This document shows positions 12,295 to 21,739 of a stretch of 64,000 nt of DNA, piece after piece. Positions within the stretch are counted from its first letter, which is position 1; every line of letters starts with the position of its first letter. The notes below the pieces were generated by a model that made no database searches, was not told where the DNA came from, and worked only from the letters and a program-made list of their open reading frames with translations. Location of the stretch: contig NZ_LSZO01000135.1 of the NCBI RefSeq assembly GCF_001580025.1, forward strand, positions 43,251 through 107,250. Direction: 5' to 3'. A program made the translations under genes and the position numbers. Origin of the DNA: Ventosimonas gracilis (lineage in GTDB: Bacteria; Pseudomonadota; Gammaproteobacteria; Pseudomonadales; Pseudomonadaceae).

Positions 12295-14186
12295 CAGTTG
12301 GACGCTCCGGCAAGGCGGGCTGCAGGCATATCCGGCGGCACTTGCATCAAGCGCAAAGTGCCTTCCATCACTTTGCTAAACACCGGTGCGGCCACCGCGC
12401 CGCCATAGTGTGCAGTGCGCTTGCCGGGGATTTTTTCTGGCTCATCGAGCACCACGACCAAGGCAAAGCGCGGCGCATCGGCCGGAGCGAAACCTGCAAA
12501 CAGTGCGCGGGTTTTGCCTTTCTTGCCGGGTTCGTTTTTGTCTGCCGTGCCGCTTTTACCCGCGACACGATAGCCTTCCACCCGCGCCAGGCTGCGCATG
12601 CGTGAACCATGAACCACCTGTTGCAACATACCGCGCACGGTTTTGGCGAGGGTTTTATCGATCACTTGTTCGCCTTGCGGTATTTCGCTTTGCCGAAGCA
12701 GCGTTAACGGTTTCATCAACCCATCATTGGCGATGGTCGCGTACGCTTGGGCAAGCTGCACGGCGGTCACTTCCAGGCCATAGCCGTAGGCGAGGTTAGT
12801 CGTCTCGCTCTCGCCCCAGCGCTTGTGCGCAGGTAGTTTGCCGAACTGTTCAGCAGGAAACCCAAGGCTGCTGCCTTGGCCTAGACCCAGGCGCTGCATC
12901 ATCTCGCGGATAGGCTCTGCGCCTATATCCAGCGCAATCTTGCTGATGCCGACATTGCTCGACTCAATCAAAATTTGCGTTAAATTCGGCTCGTTCGGCC
13001 CGCCAATCGCAACGTCCTTGATCGGCGATTTGCGGCCTCTGACCATCAGCTCACGCCTGCCCGCAGCGTTAAGCAAACTGACTTGGTCTTGCGGCTTCCA
13101 GCGCCCTGTTTGCAAGGCGGCCAGCATGGACAGCGGTTTGATCGTAGAGCCTGGTTCGATATTGTCGAGCAGTGCATGGTTGCGTGCTGCCCTTGGGTTG
13201 TAAGCCTTGCGGTCGTTGGGGTTATAGGTCGGTTGATTGGCCAGCGCGAGTATTTCACCGCTTCCCACATCCACCAGTACCACACAGCCCCAAGTGGCTT
13301 TGCTTTGCTCTAACGCCCGTGCCAACTCAAGATTGGCCAGATTTTGCAGGCGCAAATCGATGGAAAGCCGCAAATCCTTACCGGCCTGCGGCGACTGCAC
13401 AATGCCTAAATCTTCAAGCACGCGCCCGTTGCCATCCCTAAGCTCGCGCTGCTTGCCTGGCGTGCCGCCAAGCCAGTTATCGAACATCTTCTCCAGCCCT
13501 TCCTGGCCGTGCCCGTTATGGTCTACACGACCAATAAGCTGTGCGGTCGTTTCGCCGTACGGGTAATAGCGGCGGTATTGTTCCATGGCAACAATGTCGG
13601 GGATTTTTAGCGAAAGTACCGCTGCTGCCCGTTCCGGCGGCAGTCGCAGCGCCAGCGGATAGGCGTTGCGGGTGCCTACTTTATTGACCCGCTCGGCAAA
13701 CGCTTTATCCGTTTCACCTTCCATCGGCTTGGCGGGACCTACGTTTTCCAGACGGCGACGTAGCGCGTCCGGCGGCTCGCCCAGCGCAGCGGCCAGTTCT
13801 TCCCAGCGAGCGCGGCTGCCCTGCGCTTCAATGCGCTTAACAAATTCATCGGCGTCAAGTCCGAGCTGCTCGGCCAGTTTGCTCAGGCTCCGTTTCTCAT
13901 CCCTTTTCAGCGGGCGCGGTTCTTCCCATAACAGTCTGCCCGCTTGCAGCGTAACCTGCGTGGTGCTGACGGCAAGCGGCGCGCCGTCCCGATCGACGAT
14001 CATGCCGCGCGGCGCGGCGATGAGGCGGTCACGAACCGCTTGCTTGCTGGCCTCCAAGCGCAGTTCGTCGCGTTGCAACCACTGCACGTTGAACAGCTCT
14101 ACCACCAACACCAGCAACGCCAACACAAATAACGCCACTACCCAGCGCAAACGCGCAGGGAAGGCCGTGCCAGTAAATCCTTTCAT
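12294..14186 (-). CDS. ftsI: Septal peptidoglycan transpeptidase FtsI (PBP3), enlarged pedestal
   Basis: FtsI cross-links septal peptidoglycan in the periplasm. The 630-residue protein has a short cytoplasmic N-terminus, one membrane anchor (about 14-36) and a transpeptidase domain with the nucleophile motif S347-T-I-K, SSN at 409-411 and KSGT at 544-547. It is roughly 50 residues longer than Pseudomonas PBP3. The excess lies in the pedestal at about 95-175, where two similar helical units (101-123 and 128-150) follow each other. The start overlaps the ftsL stop by four bases. Confidence 0.95.
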   Translation of the reverse strand: MKGFTGTAFPARLRWVVALFVLALLVLVVELFNVQWLQRDELRLEASKQAVRDRLIAAPRGMIVDRDGAPLAVSTTQVTLQAGRLLWEEPRPLKRDEKRSLSKLAEQLGLDADEFVKRIEAQGSRARWEELAAALGEPPDALRRRLENVGPAKPMEGETDKAFAERVNKVGTRNAYPLALRLPPERAAAVLSLKIPDIVAMEQYRRYYPYGETTAQLIGRVDHNGHGQEGLEKMFDNWLGGTPGKQRELRDGNGRVLEDLGIVQSPQAGKDLRLSIDLRLQNLANLELARALEQSKATWGCVVLVDVGSGEILALANQPTYNPNDRKAYNPRAARNHALLDNIEPGSTIKPLSMLAALQTGRWKPQDQVSLLNAAGRRELMVRGRKSPIKDVAIGGPNEPNLTQILIESSNVGISKIALDIGAEPIREMMQRLGLGQGSSLGFPAEQFGKLPAHKRWGESETTNLAYGYGLEVTAVQLAQAYATIANDGLMKPLTLLRQSEIPQGEQVIDKTLAKTVRGMLQQVVHGSRMRSLARVEGYRVAGKSGTADKNEPGKKGKTRALFAGFAPADAPRFALVVVLDEPEKIPGKRTAHYGGAVAAPVFSKVMEGTLRLMQVPPDMPAARLAGASN

Positions 14187-14467
14187 TGCATCAACTTGCG
14201 CACTTGCTCATGGCTGGGAATGCGCATCTGCAACTGCACCTGTGCCAATTGCTCAATACGACGAGGGGCGTTTAATGCGGCTTGCTCAAGCAGCAAACGT
14301 CTCCATTGCTGTTGCGCTTGATGCTGCACCGCGCCCTGCCGGGACAGTTCATTGAGGCGGTGTTTTTTTTGTTGCGCCAATATCGGCAGTGCAATGGCGC
14401 TGCACAGTACCGATAGCAACAGAAACAAAGGCACGCCGATACGTAACACGGACTTAACATCGTTCAT
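14183..14467 (-). CDS. ftsL: Cell division protein FtsL
   Basis: This 94-residue bitopic protein has a short N-terminus, a membrane span at about 9-30 ([19 protein letters not shown]) and a periplasmic helix rich in Gln, Leu and Arg that suits the FtsL/FtsB coiled coil regulating FtsWI. Sequence conservation of FtsL is low, so the call rests on size, topology and place between rsmH and ftsI. ATGA overlaps join it to both neighbours. Confidence 0.9.
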   Translation of the reverse strand: MNDVKSVLRIGVPLFLLLSVLCSAIALPILAQQKKHRLNELSRQGAVQHQAQQQWRRLLLEQAALNAPRRIEQLAQVQLQMRIPSHEQVRKLMQ

Positions 14468-15420
14468 GACAGCTTCTCCGCCACGCGAAAAATGGCGCTG
14501 CGGGCGCGCGGGTTACGCGCCACTTCATCATCACTGGCACGCCTTGGCCTGCCCAGCACAGCAAGACGCGCAGTAAAGGGCTTTAGCGGAATCGGCAGGT
14601 GGCGCGGCCGGTTATCCTTCGGCGGTTTCGCCTGACTTTGCATAAAGCGTTTGACGATGCGGTCTTCCAGCGAATGAAAGCTGATCACCACCAGTCGCCC
14701 GCCGGGCATCAAGGCTTCCAGCGCCGCCGCCAAGCCGCGCTCAAGGTCGGCAAGTTCTTGATTAAGGTAAATGCGCAGCCCCTGAAAAGCTCGGGTAGCC
14801 GGATGCTTACCCTTTTCCCAGGCGGGATTGGCGGCTTTAAGCACTTCGGCCAAATCCAGCGTGCGGGTGAACGGGCGCTCGGCACGGCGCTCCACCACAG
14901 CACGCGCCATGCGCCGAGCAAAGCGCTCTTCGCCATAGTCTTTAAACACTTGCGCAATCGTTTGCTCGTCCGCACTCGCCAGAAAGTCGGCGGCGGACTG
15001 CCCTGCGTTCGGATTCATGCGCATATCCAGCGGGCCGTCTTGTTGAAAGCTAAAACCGCGCGCAGCATCGTCAAGCTGCGGCGAGGACAGGCCAAGATCC
15101 AATAAAATGCCGGATAATTTGCCGTTAAGTTGTCGCGCTTCTAATACTTCGCCCAGTTCGGCAAAGCTTTTATTGATTATTTCAAAGCGCTTATCTTGCG
15201 CCGCCAGTTCACGGCCAACCGCTACCGCTTCGGGGTCTTTATCAAAACCCAGCAAGCGGCCTTCTGTGTTTAAGTTTTGCAAAATCAGGCGGCTGTGCCC
15301 GCCACGACCAAAGGTGCCATCCAAATAACAGCCAGTCGCCCGCACATTCAGCGCCGCTACTGCTTCATCCGGCAATACGCTGATATGTTCAAATCTTTGT
15401 AGTTGGCTGGTGCTGCTCAT
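14464..15420 (-). CDS. rsmH: 16S rRNA m4C1402 methyltransferase RsmH (MraW)
   Basis: RsmH methylates N4 of C1402 in 16S rRNA using SAM. The 318-residue protein starts [15 protein letters not shown] and has the SAM-binding [14 protein letters not shown] loop, [15 protein letters not shown], and the C-terminal [16 protein letters not shown] and [15 protein letters not shown] segments. Start ATG 15420 has AAGGAA upstream. It is 26 bases downstream of mraZ and overlaps ftsL by four. Confidence 0.97.
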   Translation of the reverse strand: MSSTSQLQRFEHISVLPDEAVAALNVRATGCYLDGTFGRGGHSRLILQNLNTEGRLLGFDKDPEAVAVGRELAAQDKRFEIINKSFAELGEVLEARQLNGKLSGILLDLGLSSPQLDDAARGFSFQQDGPLDMRMNPNAGQSAADFLASADEQTIAQVFKDYGEERFARRMARAVVERRAERPFTRTLDLAEVLKAANPAWEKGKHPATRAFQGLRIYLNQELADLERGLAAALEALMPGGRLVVISFHSLEDRIVKRFMQSQAKPPKDNRPRHLPIPLKPFTARLAVLGRPRRASDDEVARNPRARSAIFRVAEKLS

Positions 15421-15446
15421 AAAATTCCTTAATTACTACTTGCACT

Positions 15447-16199
15447 TCACATCTTGAAGCTATGCAATCCTTTGACTAACTCGTCCCAAGACTTGTTTTT
15501 TTGTCCAGCCACTCCAGACAAGAGGGCTTGTTTGATCTCATTTTTCATCGCTTCTTTACCTGCTTTAGCCTCTTCCATAAGCTCTTTCATCGCTTCTTCG
15601 ACCGCATCGAAGGCGGCCTGGTTTCTTGCCCTTTCCTTGGCTTGTTCGACTTCTTTAACCTTTCTGGCAAGTTCTTGCTTTTCCTTTAAAGCCGCATTAG
15701 CCCGTTGATACTCTTCATCCCACAGTTCTTTTTGCCACAGCTCCAGCTTGTTTTTCTTGCCAATCAAACAAAATTTGTTTTTTGATAACTCTTTTAACTT
15801 CAAGCCGATGCATTCAAGCAAGTATCCAGGCAGTGCAAAGCGCCCCTTGGCATCCAAATCCACAACAGTGACCAATCCCAAGAGCGTTTCTATATATTCA
15901 CTATCTTCATCTTGTCCGGCGCGTTCTTCCCAATCGCGCTCAACCGCTTCCCACTTATCCAGTGGATACACCAGCAGACGTTTGCTTGAGTTCACATCCG
16001 GCGCGATAACCAGCCGTCCTTTGAGATCCTTGCCTTCTTCGCCTTTTGCTTCAGATAGCTCTTCGGTCTCTTGGTCAGTCTCTTGGAGAGCCTTTGCGGC
16101 TTGCTCATCGTGCTTTAGGGCAAAGGCAGGCAAGCAGCGACTTGGCATAACCAAGCGGCCTTTATCGTCAATCGTGACTTCAAACTGTCCGCGAAGCAC
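15447..16199 (-). CDS. mraZ: MraZ-family transcriptional regulator, enlarged
   Basis: MraZ is a ring-forming DNA-binding protein that represses its own dcw operon. Both AbrB-like half-domains are visible: MLRGQFEVTIDDKGRLVMPSR with D11/R15, and DLDAKGRFALPGYLLE with D116/R120, followed by NKLELW. The protein has 250 residues instead of about 150. An acidic Glu/Gln-rich insertion sits at about 29-60 in the first half-domain. A Lys/Glu/Ala-rich tail at about 165-250 looks like a long charged helix or coiled coil. The start is a GTG at 16199. The four-box operator just upstream supports a functional regulator. Base composition is less GC-rich than in the mur genes. Confidence 0.88.
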   Translation of the reverse strand: MLRGQFEVTIDDKGRLVMPSRCLPAFALKHDEQAAKALQETDQETEELSEAKGEEGKDLKGRLVIAPDVNSSKRLLVYPLDKWEAVERDWEERAGQDEDSEYIETLLGLVTVVDLDAKGRFALPGYLLECIGLKLKELSKNKFCLIGKKNKLELWQKELWDEEYQRANAALKEKQELARKVKEVEQAKERARNQAAFDAVEEAMKELMEEAKAGKEAMKNEIKQALLSGVAGQKNKSWDELVKGLHSFKM

Positions 16200-16264
16200 A
16201 TCCTTACCCTGTTTTCCAAGCGACTGCTTTAAGTCGTTAAAGAGAAGCCGCTTGCTTCAACTGA

Positions 16265-16298
16265 CCCACTACTACCCAATTTGACCCATTTTATCCCC
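16265..16298 (-). promoter_or_regulatory. MraZ operator: four boxes at 10-base spacing
   Basis: On the minus strand, upstream of mraZ, TGGG occurs at 16285-16288, 16275-16278 and 16265-16268, with a GGGG variant at 16295-16298. The starts are exactly 10 bases apart, so the boxes fall on one face of the helix. TGGG direct repeats at this spacing are the known binding pattern of MraZ at dcw promoters. The array ends about 65 bases before the mraZ GTG, which suits autorepression of the whole cluster. Confidence 0.82.
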
Positions 16299-16507
16299 CG
16301 ATTAAAGACAAAGGCTATAGAAGGCTGCATTATTTTTCAGTAATCAATAATCAAATAATAACCATTAAAATCAACTAGTTATAATAAATCCAGGCAAGCA
16401 AACGGACAGCAGAAAAAAAAAATTTACAAAAAATGTAAAAAATACAAGGATTTTTGTTGAAGACGGGTGCGGATGCAAAAGCACATCCAGCAGAAAAGTA
16501 AGGAGGA
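16299..16507 (-). promoter_or_regulatory. AT-rich spacer between rnpB and the mra operator
   Basis: No gene is seen here. The strand is very AT-rich and probably holds the mra promoter, though no single -35/-10 pair stands out. On the minus strand TTTACA (16428-16423) and TGTAAA (16439-16434) can pair and are followed by a long T run, which might end rnpB transcription. GGATG/CATCC near 16480 is a second weak hairpin. Confidence 0.4.
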
Positions 16508-16878
16508 AAGTCGGTCTGTAAGCCGGGTTCTGTCGTGGACAGTCATTCATCTGGGACGATTTTCACAAATCGCCTCAAGCAACCTACCCGGTTCCAACGC
16601 GGGCCGCGCTTAGGAACCCTATTTGGTCTTGCTCCGAGTGGGGTTTGCCTTGCCGCGGACTGTTACCAGCCGCGCGGTGCGCTCTTACCGCACCTTTTCA
16701 CCCTTACCGGCCTTGCGTGCAAGACTTAGGCGGTTGTTTTCTGTGGCACTTTCCGTAGGCTCGCGCCTCCCAGGCGTTACCTGGCACTTTGCCCTGTGGA
16801 GCCCGGACTTTCCTCCCCCGTGACTTGCAGACAACTTTTCTTGCAAGAAGACGGCAGCGACTGTCCGACCGACTTTCC
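16508..16878 (-). ncRNA. rnpB: RNase P RNA (type A)
   Basis: The minus strand carries the catalytic RNA that matures tRNA 5' ends. Diagnostic conserved pieces appear in order: GGAGGAAAGTCCGGGCTCC, GCCAGGTAACGCCTGG, GGTAAGGGTGAAA, GGTGCGGTAAGAGCGCACC, ACAGTCCGCGGCAAGG, AGCAAGACCAAATAGG, and finally GATGAATGACTGTCC and ACAGAACCCGGCTTA. The 5' GTCGGTC and 3' GACCGAC segments pair to close the molecule. Ends are set from that pairing and may be off by a few bases. Lying directly upstream of mraZ is the pseudomonad arrangement. Confidence 0.97.
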
Positions 16879-16918
16879 GCAGGCAAGGGTACTTGGCAAG
16901 CGTTAAAGCTGCAAGTTA

Positions 16919-17929
16919 TTAAGCGTCTTGATTTTTTAAATCTGCCAAAATTTGCAGCGCACGCAAACGGTCAGCCAAGGCATAAAAATCGCAAGTCACT
17001 ATCAGTTCATCGGCCTGCGTTCGCTCAAGCAGTGCCTCCAGCTGCGCCTCCACTTTTTCTGCGCCGCCAATCAGGGCAAGCCCCAAATGCTCAAAGACCG
17101 CTTGGCGTTCCCAGGGTTGCCAATCAAGCTTATCCAGGCTCGCGAGTGGCGCTCGTATGCGCAGACTTTGTTCACGCACCAAGGCGAGCACGCGCTGGTA
17201 GGCGGAGGTCGCCAGATGCTCAGCCTGTTCGTCGCTGTCTGCAACCAGTAGCGGCGCGGCAATCATCAAGTAAGGTTTGCTTAAGACAGGCGAAGGCTGA
17301 AAACCACGGCGATAAGTATCAATCGCCTCAAACAACAGGCGTGGAGCAAAGTGGGAAGCAAAAGCAAAAGGCAGGCCCTTGGCGGCGGCGAGCCGCGCAC
17401 CAAACAGGCTGGAACCCAAAATCCACAGCGGCACGCCGGTGCCGTGGCCGGGTACGGCAATCACCTGCTGTCCCTCGCGGCGTGGGGCAAAATAGGCTTG
17501 CAGTTCTTCGACTTCGACAGGGAAGTCGTCACTGCTGCCAAGGCGCTCGCGGCGCAGCGCATAGGCGGTGAACGGGTCAGTCCCCGGTGCGCGGCCAAGG
17601 CCAAGGTCGATTCGTCCGGGGTAGAGCGATTCGAGCGTGCCGAATTGTTCGGCAATCACCAAGGGGGAGTGATTGGGCAGCATCACGCCGCCTGCACCAA
17701 GGCGGATGCTTTGTGTGCCTGCCGCCAGATAACCAATCAATACGGCAGTCGCCGCGCTGGCAATGCCGTCCATATTGTGATGTTCGGCGACCCAAAAGCG
17801 CTTAAAGCCTAATTTTTCAGCAAGTTGTGCCAGTTGCAAGGAATGCTGCAGTGCTTCAGCGACTGTGCCGTCCACCCGCACCGGCGCGAGGTCGAGTACC
17901 GAGAGGGCGGTATTTTGCAAACGGCTCAT
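16919..17929 (-). CDS. LLM-class flavin-dependent oxidoreductase (YhbW-like)
   Basis: This 336-residue protein belongs to the bacterial luciferase-like monooxygenase family, TIM-barrel enzymes using reduced flavin. Recognisable parts are LSVLDLAPV at the start, [55 protein letters not shown] and [16 protein letters not shown]. These match the E. coli YhbW subgroup, whose substrate is not established. It ends 40 bases before the rnpB 5' end, so the rnpB promoter probably lies in its last codons or the short gap. Confidence 0.85.
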   Translation of the reverse strand: MSRLQNTALSVLDLAPVRVDGTVAEALQHSLQLAQLAEKLGFKRFWVAEHHNMDGIASAATAVLIGYLAAGTQSIRLGAGGVMLPNHSPLVIAEQFGTLESLYPGRIDLGLGRAPGTDPFTAYALRRERLGSSDDFPVEVEELQAYFAPRREGQQVIAVPGHGTGVPLWILGSSLFGARLAAAKGLPFAFASHFAPRLLFEAIDTYRRGFQPSPVLSKPYLMIAAPLLVADSDEQAEHLATSAYQRVLALVREQSLRIRAPLASLDKLDWQPWERQAVFEHLGLALIGGAEKVEAQLEALLERTQADELIVTCDFYALADRLRALQILADLKNQDA

Positions 17930-17957
17930 CGGAGCACCCTTTGCGGGTTTTGCTGGG

Positions 17958-18590
17958 TTAGTCGGCGGCTTTGCTTGCTGAGCGCTCCTGTTCTATCAGC
18001 TTATCGGCCAGTTGCAGAGCGGCTTCAGCACCACCGGCCTGGCCTACGCCAAAGACGTATTTACCACCCACGACCAGAGTCGGCACGCCAGTGACTTGGT
18101 AGCCCATCAACTGTTTTTTGGCTTTTTCCATCTGCGTTTTTACGCCAAAGGAGTTGTACGCCTTAAGGAAGCTCTCTTTATCGATACCCAAGGGGGCGAG
18201 GAAGGCGGCCATTTCATTCGGCGTTGCCAGCATTTTGCCTTCTTGGTGAATGGCATTGAAGATCGCCTCATGCACTTCGTGCGGTGCTTTTAGCGCTTCG
18301 AGGGCGAAAAAAAGCTGTCCGTGGACATCCCACAAGCGGCCAAACAGTGCGGGCAGGCGCACCAGGTTGACGTCTTCCGGCAGCGTTTTCGACCACTCGT
18401 TGATATAAGGCTCAAACTGATAGCAATGGCCGCAGCCGTACCAAAATAGCTCAACCACTTCGATTTTGCCGGGATCCCTGGTGGCTACCGGAGTTGCAAG
18501 CTCAGTGTATTGCGCAGGCGTCTCGGCCGCCACCAAGCCGCCCGACAGAAGGCCAAGGGTTGCCATAAGGGCGGTTAACAGTTTACGCAT
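17958..18590 (-). CDS. dsbA: Thiol:disulfide interchange protein DsbA
   Basis: DsbA introduces disulfides into exported proteins. The 210-residue precursor has a signal peptide (about 1-22, ending VAA), the active site C53-G-H-C56 in [13 protein letters not shown], and the cis-proline loop [13 protein letters not shown]. Length is normal for the family. It follows the cytochrome c4 gene by 30 bases on the same strand, the usual pseudomonad order, and probably shares its transcript. Confidence 0.95.
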   Translation of the reverse strand: MRKLLTALMATLGLLSGGLVAAETPAQYTELATPVATRDPGKIEVVELFWYGCGHCYQFEPYINEWSKTLPEDVNLVRLPALFGRLWDVHGQLFFALEALKAPHEVHEAIFNAIHQEGKMLATPNEMAAFLAPLGIDKESFLKAYNSFGVKTQMEKAKKQLMGYQVTGVPTLVVGGKYVFGVGQAGGAEAALQLADKLIEQERSASKAAD

Positions 18591-18620
18591 AGTCTTTATT
18601 CCTTGACCGATTAAACAGAT

Positions 18621-19223
18621 TTAGTGCAAGCCCTGGATATAGCTGGAAATAGCGGCAATGTCCTTGTTGGACAGCTTGGCGGCAATGCTGCGCATAATCA
18701 TCGCATCGCCATCGTTGACGCGCTCGCCTTCACGAAAATCGGTCAACTGCTTGGCGGTGTACTGTGCGTGCTGGCCACCCAAATGCGGAAAGCCCGCTGC
18801 GCTGTTGCCAGTGCCTTGCGGGGAATGGCAGCCGGTGCAGGCGGGCATGCCTTCGGCCAGTTTGCCACCGCGAAACAGGCTTTCACCACGTGCGACCAGT
18901 TCAGCATCGGCTGCGCCTACGGTCATTTTCTGACTGGCAAACCAAGCGGCGATGTCGGCTAAATCCTGCTCGTTAAAGTTATCCAGTTGACCGGTCATCT
19001 CCAGTACCGGGCGACTGCCGGATTTGATGTCCTGCAACTGTTTAAACAGGTAGCGCTCGCCTTGTCCGGCGAGCTTCGGGAAGTTCGGTGCCGGGCTGTT
19101 GCCGTCTGGCCCGTGACAGGCGCCACAAACGGCGACCTTGCCCTGTCCGGCGGCGGCATCACCGGCAGCATGTACGATACCGGTAAATCCCATCAGCAAA
19201 AGACCCAGAAGTAGTTTATTCAT
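18621..19223 (-). CDS. Dihaem cytochrome c4
   Basis: This 200-residue precursor has a signal peptide (about 1-19, ending VHA) and two haem attachment sites: CGACHG in the N-terminal half and CTGCHS in the C-terminal half. The two class I cytochrome domains form the dihaem electron carrier c4, which feeds terminal oxidases from the periplasmic face. The ATG at 19223 was chosen because the signal peptide begins there; the frame continues nine codons upstream. It is divergent from engB. Confidence 0.94.
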   Translation of the reverse strand: MNKLLLGLLLMGFTGIVHAAGDAAAGQGKVAVCGACHGPDGNSPAPNFPKLAGQGERYLFKQLQDIKSGSRPVLEMTGQLDNFNEQDLADIAAWFASQKMTVGAADAELVARGESLFRGGKLAEGMPACTGCHSPQGTGNSAAGFPHLGGQHAQYTAKQLTDFREGERVNDGDAMIMRSIAAKLSNKDIAAISSYIQGLH

Positions 19224-19427
19224 CAGTTCATCCAATCTGCGGTCAAACAATCTGCCGTGCTATCAGTTATCAAGCCGCCTGCGGCTGTCCGATAATCCCC
19301 GGCACTTCGCCCATTTCATAACGATAAGGGCGCACAACAAAGAGGCGCATTATATACTCGCGCAGCTTACGCGAAACACTTATGCCGACTGTGACCACCC
19401 GTCGCACACTTAATTTTGACTTTTATC

Positions 19428-20033
19428 ATGCCTTCTATTGAAACCCTTTGCCAACAAGCGAGTTTTTTAACCAGCGCCACCCAGCTTGGCGAGTGCCCCA
19501 GCGACAGCGGTCTTGAGGTGGCCTTCGCCGGACGCTCCAATGCGGGCAAATCCAGTGCACTAAATGTATTGACCCACGCCCGTTTGGCGCGTACTTCGAA
19601 AACCCCCGGACGCACGCGACTGCTTAATTTTTTTCGCCTGGATGACGAGCGCCGTCTGGTGGATTTGCCCGGCTACGGCTATGCCAAGGTCTCGCTTTCG
19701 CTCAAGCAGCACTGGCAGCAACATCTGGAAGCCTATCTCGGCGGTCGGCAGAGTTTGGTCGGCATGGTGTTGCTGATGGACATCCGCCATCCCTTGACCG
19801 ATTTTGACCGCATGCTGCTTAACTGGTCTGGTGCCTGCAATATGCCGCTGCATGTGCTTTTGACCAAGGCGGACAAACTCAGCTTTGGTGCGGCGAAAAC
19901 CGCGCTGTTTAAGGTCAGTAGCCAGCTTAAGCAGGAATTCCCTAACGCCCGCGTGCAGCTTTTTTCCGCACCGGCGCGCCAAGGTATCGAGCAAGCGCAG
20001 AGCGTGTTGGCCGATTGGCTCAGGCTTGGCTAG
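19428..20033 (+). CDS. engB: Ribosome biogenesis GTPase EngB (YsxC/YihA)
   Basis: EngB is a TRAFAC GTPase needed for large-subunit assembly. The 201-residue sequence has G1 [13 protein letters not shown]2 TSKTPGRT, G3 [10 protein letters not shown]4 LLTKADK and G5 FSAPA. The ATG at 19428 is preferred over a TTG four codons upstream. A possible -10 (TATACT, 19354-19359) lies 70 bases before the start. The 3' end overlaps the convergent ABC permease by 14 bases. Cytochrome c4 and dsbA on its other side match Pseudomonas. Confidence 0.95.
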   Translation: MPSIETLCQQASFLTSATQLGECPSDSGLEVAFAGRSNAGKSSALNVLTHARLARTSKTPGRTRLLNFFRLDDERRLVDLPGYGYAKVSLSLKQHWQQHLEAYLGGRQSLVGMVLLMDIRHPLTDFDRMLLNWSGACNMPLHVLLTKADKLSFGAAKTALFKVSSQLKQEFPNARVQLFSAPARQGIEQAQSVLADWLRLG

Positions 20034-20814
20034 GTTTCTCGCGGGTTAAATACCAAGCGGCGAGTATCGGCAGCATGGTTGTCAGCATCACCAGCAGAGC
20101 GACCACGTTGGTAATCGGCACGTCGCGCGGACGGGCGAGTTGATTAAGCAGCCACAGCGGTAGGGTGCGTTCGTGCCCGGCGGTAAAGGTGGTGACGATG
20201 ATTTCATCAAAGGACAGCGCAAAGGCGAGTATCCCGCCCGCCAGCAAAGCAGTCGCCAGATTGGGCAGCACGATATGGCGAAAGGTCTGCCAGCCGTCCG
20301 CGCCCAAGTCCATGCTCGCTTCAATCAGGTTATGACTGGTGCGACGAAAACGCGCAATCACGTTGTTGTAGACGATAACCACACAAAAGGTCGCGTGGCC
20401 TATCACTATGGTTAAAGTCCCCGGCTCAATGCCTAATCGTTTGAACGCGGATAAAAGCGCCAGTCCGCTGATAATGCCGGGCAGCGCGAGCGGCAGCATC
20501 AGCAGCAGCGAGAGACTCTGCTTGCCGAAAAAATCCCGCCGCCACAAGGCCGCCGCTGCCAAAGTCCCCAGCAGCAGGGCAATCACCGTAGCGAGGCTTG
20601 CCACTTGCAGCGACAGGCTAATCGCCTCGCGCACATCCTCGCGCGACCATGCAAGGCGAAACCAGTTAAGCGTTAATCCTTTGGGCGGAAAGCTCGCGCC
20701 GCTGCGTTCGGCGTTAAAGGCGTAAAGAAAGATCATCAGAATCGGAAAATGCAAAAATACCAAGCCGCCCCAAGCGGCGAGTTTTAGCCCGAAGGAAGCA
20801 CGTTCAGAGTGCAT
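20020..20814 (-). CDS. ABC transporter permease, PotC/YdcV-like
   Basis: This 264-residue inner-membrane protein has about six spans and the permease EAA loop ([22 protein letters not shown]) that contacts the ATPase. It resembles the second permease of spermidine/putrescine-type importers. It overlaps the first permease by 11 bases; the ATG at 20814 is chosen over in-frame upstream codons because the conserved region begins there. It is the last gene of the TPP-riboswitch operon, so the substrate may be thiamine-related rather than a polyamine (inference). Confidence 0.85.
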   Translation of the reverse strand: MHSERASFGLKLAAWGGLVFLHFPILMIFLYAFNAERSGASFPPKGLTLNWFRLAWSREDVREAISLSLQVASLATVIALLLGTLAAAALWRRDFFGKQSLSLLLMLPLALPGIISGLALLSAFKRLGIEPGTLTIVIGHATFCVVIVYNNVIARFRRTSHNLIEASMDLGADGWQTFRHIVLPNLATALLAGGILAFALSFDEIIVTTFTAGHERTLPLWLLNQLARPRDVPITNVVALLVMLTTMLPILAAWYLTREKPSQA

Positions 20815-21739
20815 CGAAAGCCCCCAGTCGCCGAACGACGGAAAGATACAGCGCAATCAGCACAATCGGCACCAAGGTAAAGGCCGCCGCCAGCGGCATA
20901 TTGCCGACCGTGCCTTGCTGCGCATAAACCATATTGCCGATAAAAAAGCCGGGCGGGCCGACCAGTTGCGGCACGATAAAATCGCCCAGCGTCAAGCTAA
21001 AAGTAAAAATCGAACCGGCGGCAATGCCCGGCACGGCCAGCGGCAAAATCACCAGCCTGAAAGTTTGCCAAGGACGGGCACCCAAATCGCTGGAGGCTTG
21101 CAGCAGAGAAAGCGGCAAGCGTTCCAGCGAAGCCTGAATCGGTAAAATCATAAACGGCAGCCAGATATAGACGAAGACCAAAAAGCGCCCAAGGTGCGAG
21201 GTAGACAGCGTATTGCCGCCAATCGGGGTCGCCAGCAGGAAGTCCAGCAGCCATTCAAGGTGCAGCCTTTGGATAAACCACAGGCTTATGCCTTCTTTAG
21301 CCAGCAGCAACGTCCAGGCGTAGGCTTTAACGATATAGCTCGCCCACATCGGCAACATCACTGCGATATAGAAAAACGCCTTGAGCCTGCCGCTGGCATA
21401 ACGCGCCATGTAATAGGCAATGGGAAAGGCAATCAGCGCCGCCGCCAAGGAAACCGCCAGCGCCATCAGCACGGTACGGCGGATGATATCGAGATTGGCC
21501 GCTTGCAGCAGCGCTTTAAAGTTGGCGAGCGTCAGCGTGCTGCTGACTGTCATGGAAAAATCGTCGTAGCTGTAAAAGCCCTGCCAGAGCAGCGCGAGCA
21601 GCGAGGCGAGATAGACCGTGCCAAACCAGAGTAGTGGCGGTATCAGCAGCAGTAGCAGGTAGAGATTGGGACGGCGGTACAGCACATCGGATAAACGCCG
21701 CAGCGCACCACCTGCGGCGGGCGCGAAAGTCGCGTTCAT
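20804..21739 (-). CDS. ABC transporter permease, PotB/YdcU-like
   Basis: This 311-residue protein has about six membrane spans and an EAA-type loop ([20 protein letters not shown]). It matches the first permease of the spermidine/putrescine importer class. Its start overlaps the ATPase stop by four bases (ATGA), so the two are coupled. With the next gene it would form the heterodimeric channel. No periplasmic binding protein is encoded in this cluster. Confidence 0.85.
   Translation of the reverse strand: MNATFAPAAGGALRRLSDVLYRRPNLYLLLLLIPPLLWFGTVYLASLLALLWQGFYSYDDFSMTVSSTLTLANFKALLQAANLDIIRRTVLMALAVSLAAALIAFPIAYYMARYASGRLKAFFYIAVMLPMWASYIVKAYAWTLLLAKEGISLWFIQRLHLEWLLDFLLATPIGGNTLSTSHLGRFLVFVYIWLPFMILPIQASLERLPLSLLQASSDLGARPWQTFRLVILPLAVPGIAAGSIFTFSLTLGDFIVPQLVGPPGFFIGNMVYAQQGTVGNMPLAAAFTLVPIVLIALYLSVVRRLGAFDAL

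Noticed and set aside
16879..16918. rnpB promoter (TTGCAG and TACCCT 17 bases apart)
   Set aside because: Each hexamer has only about three consensus matches; too weak to report as a feature although the spacing is right.
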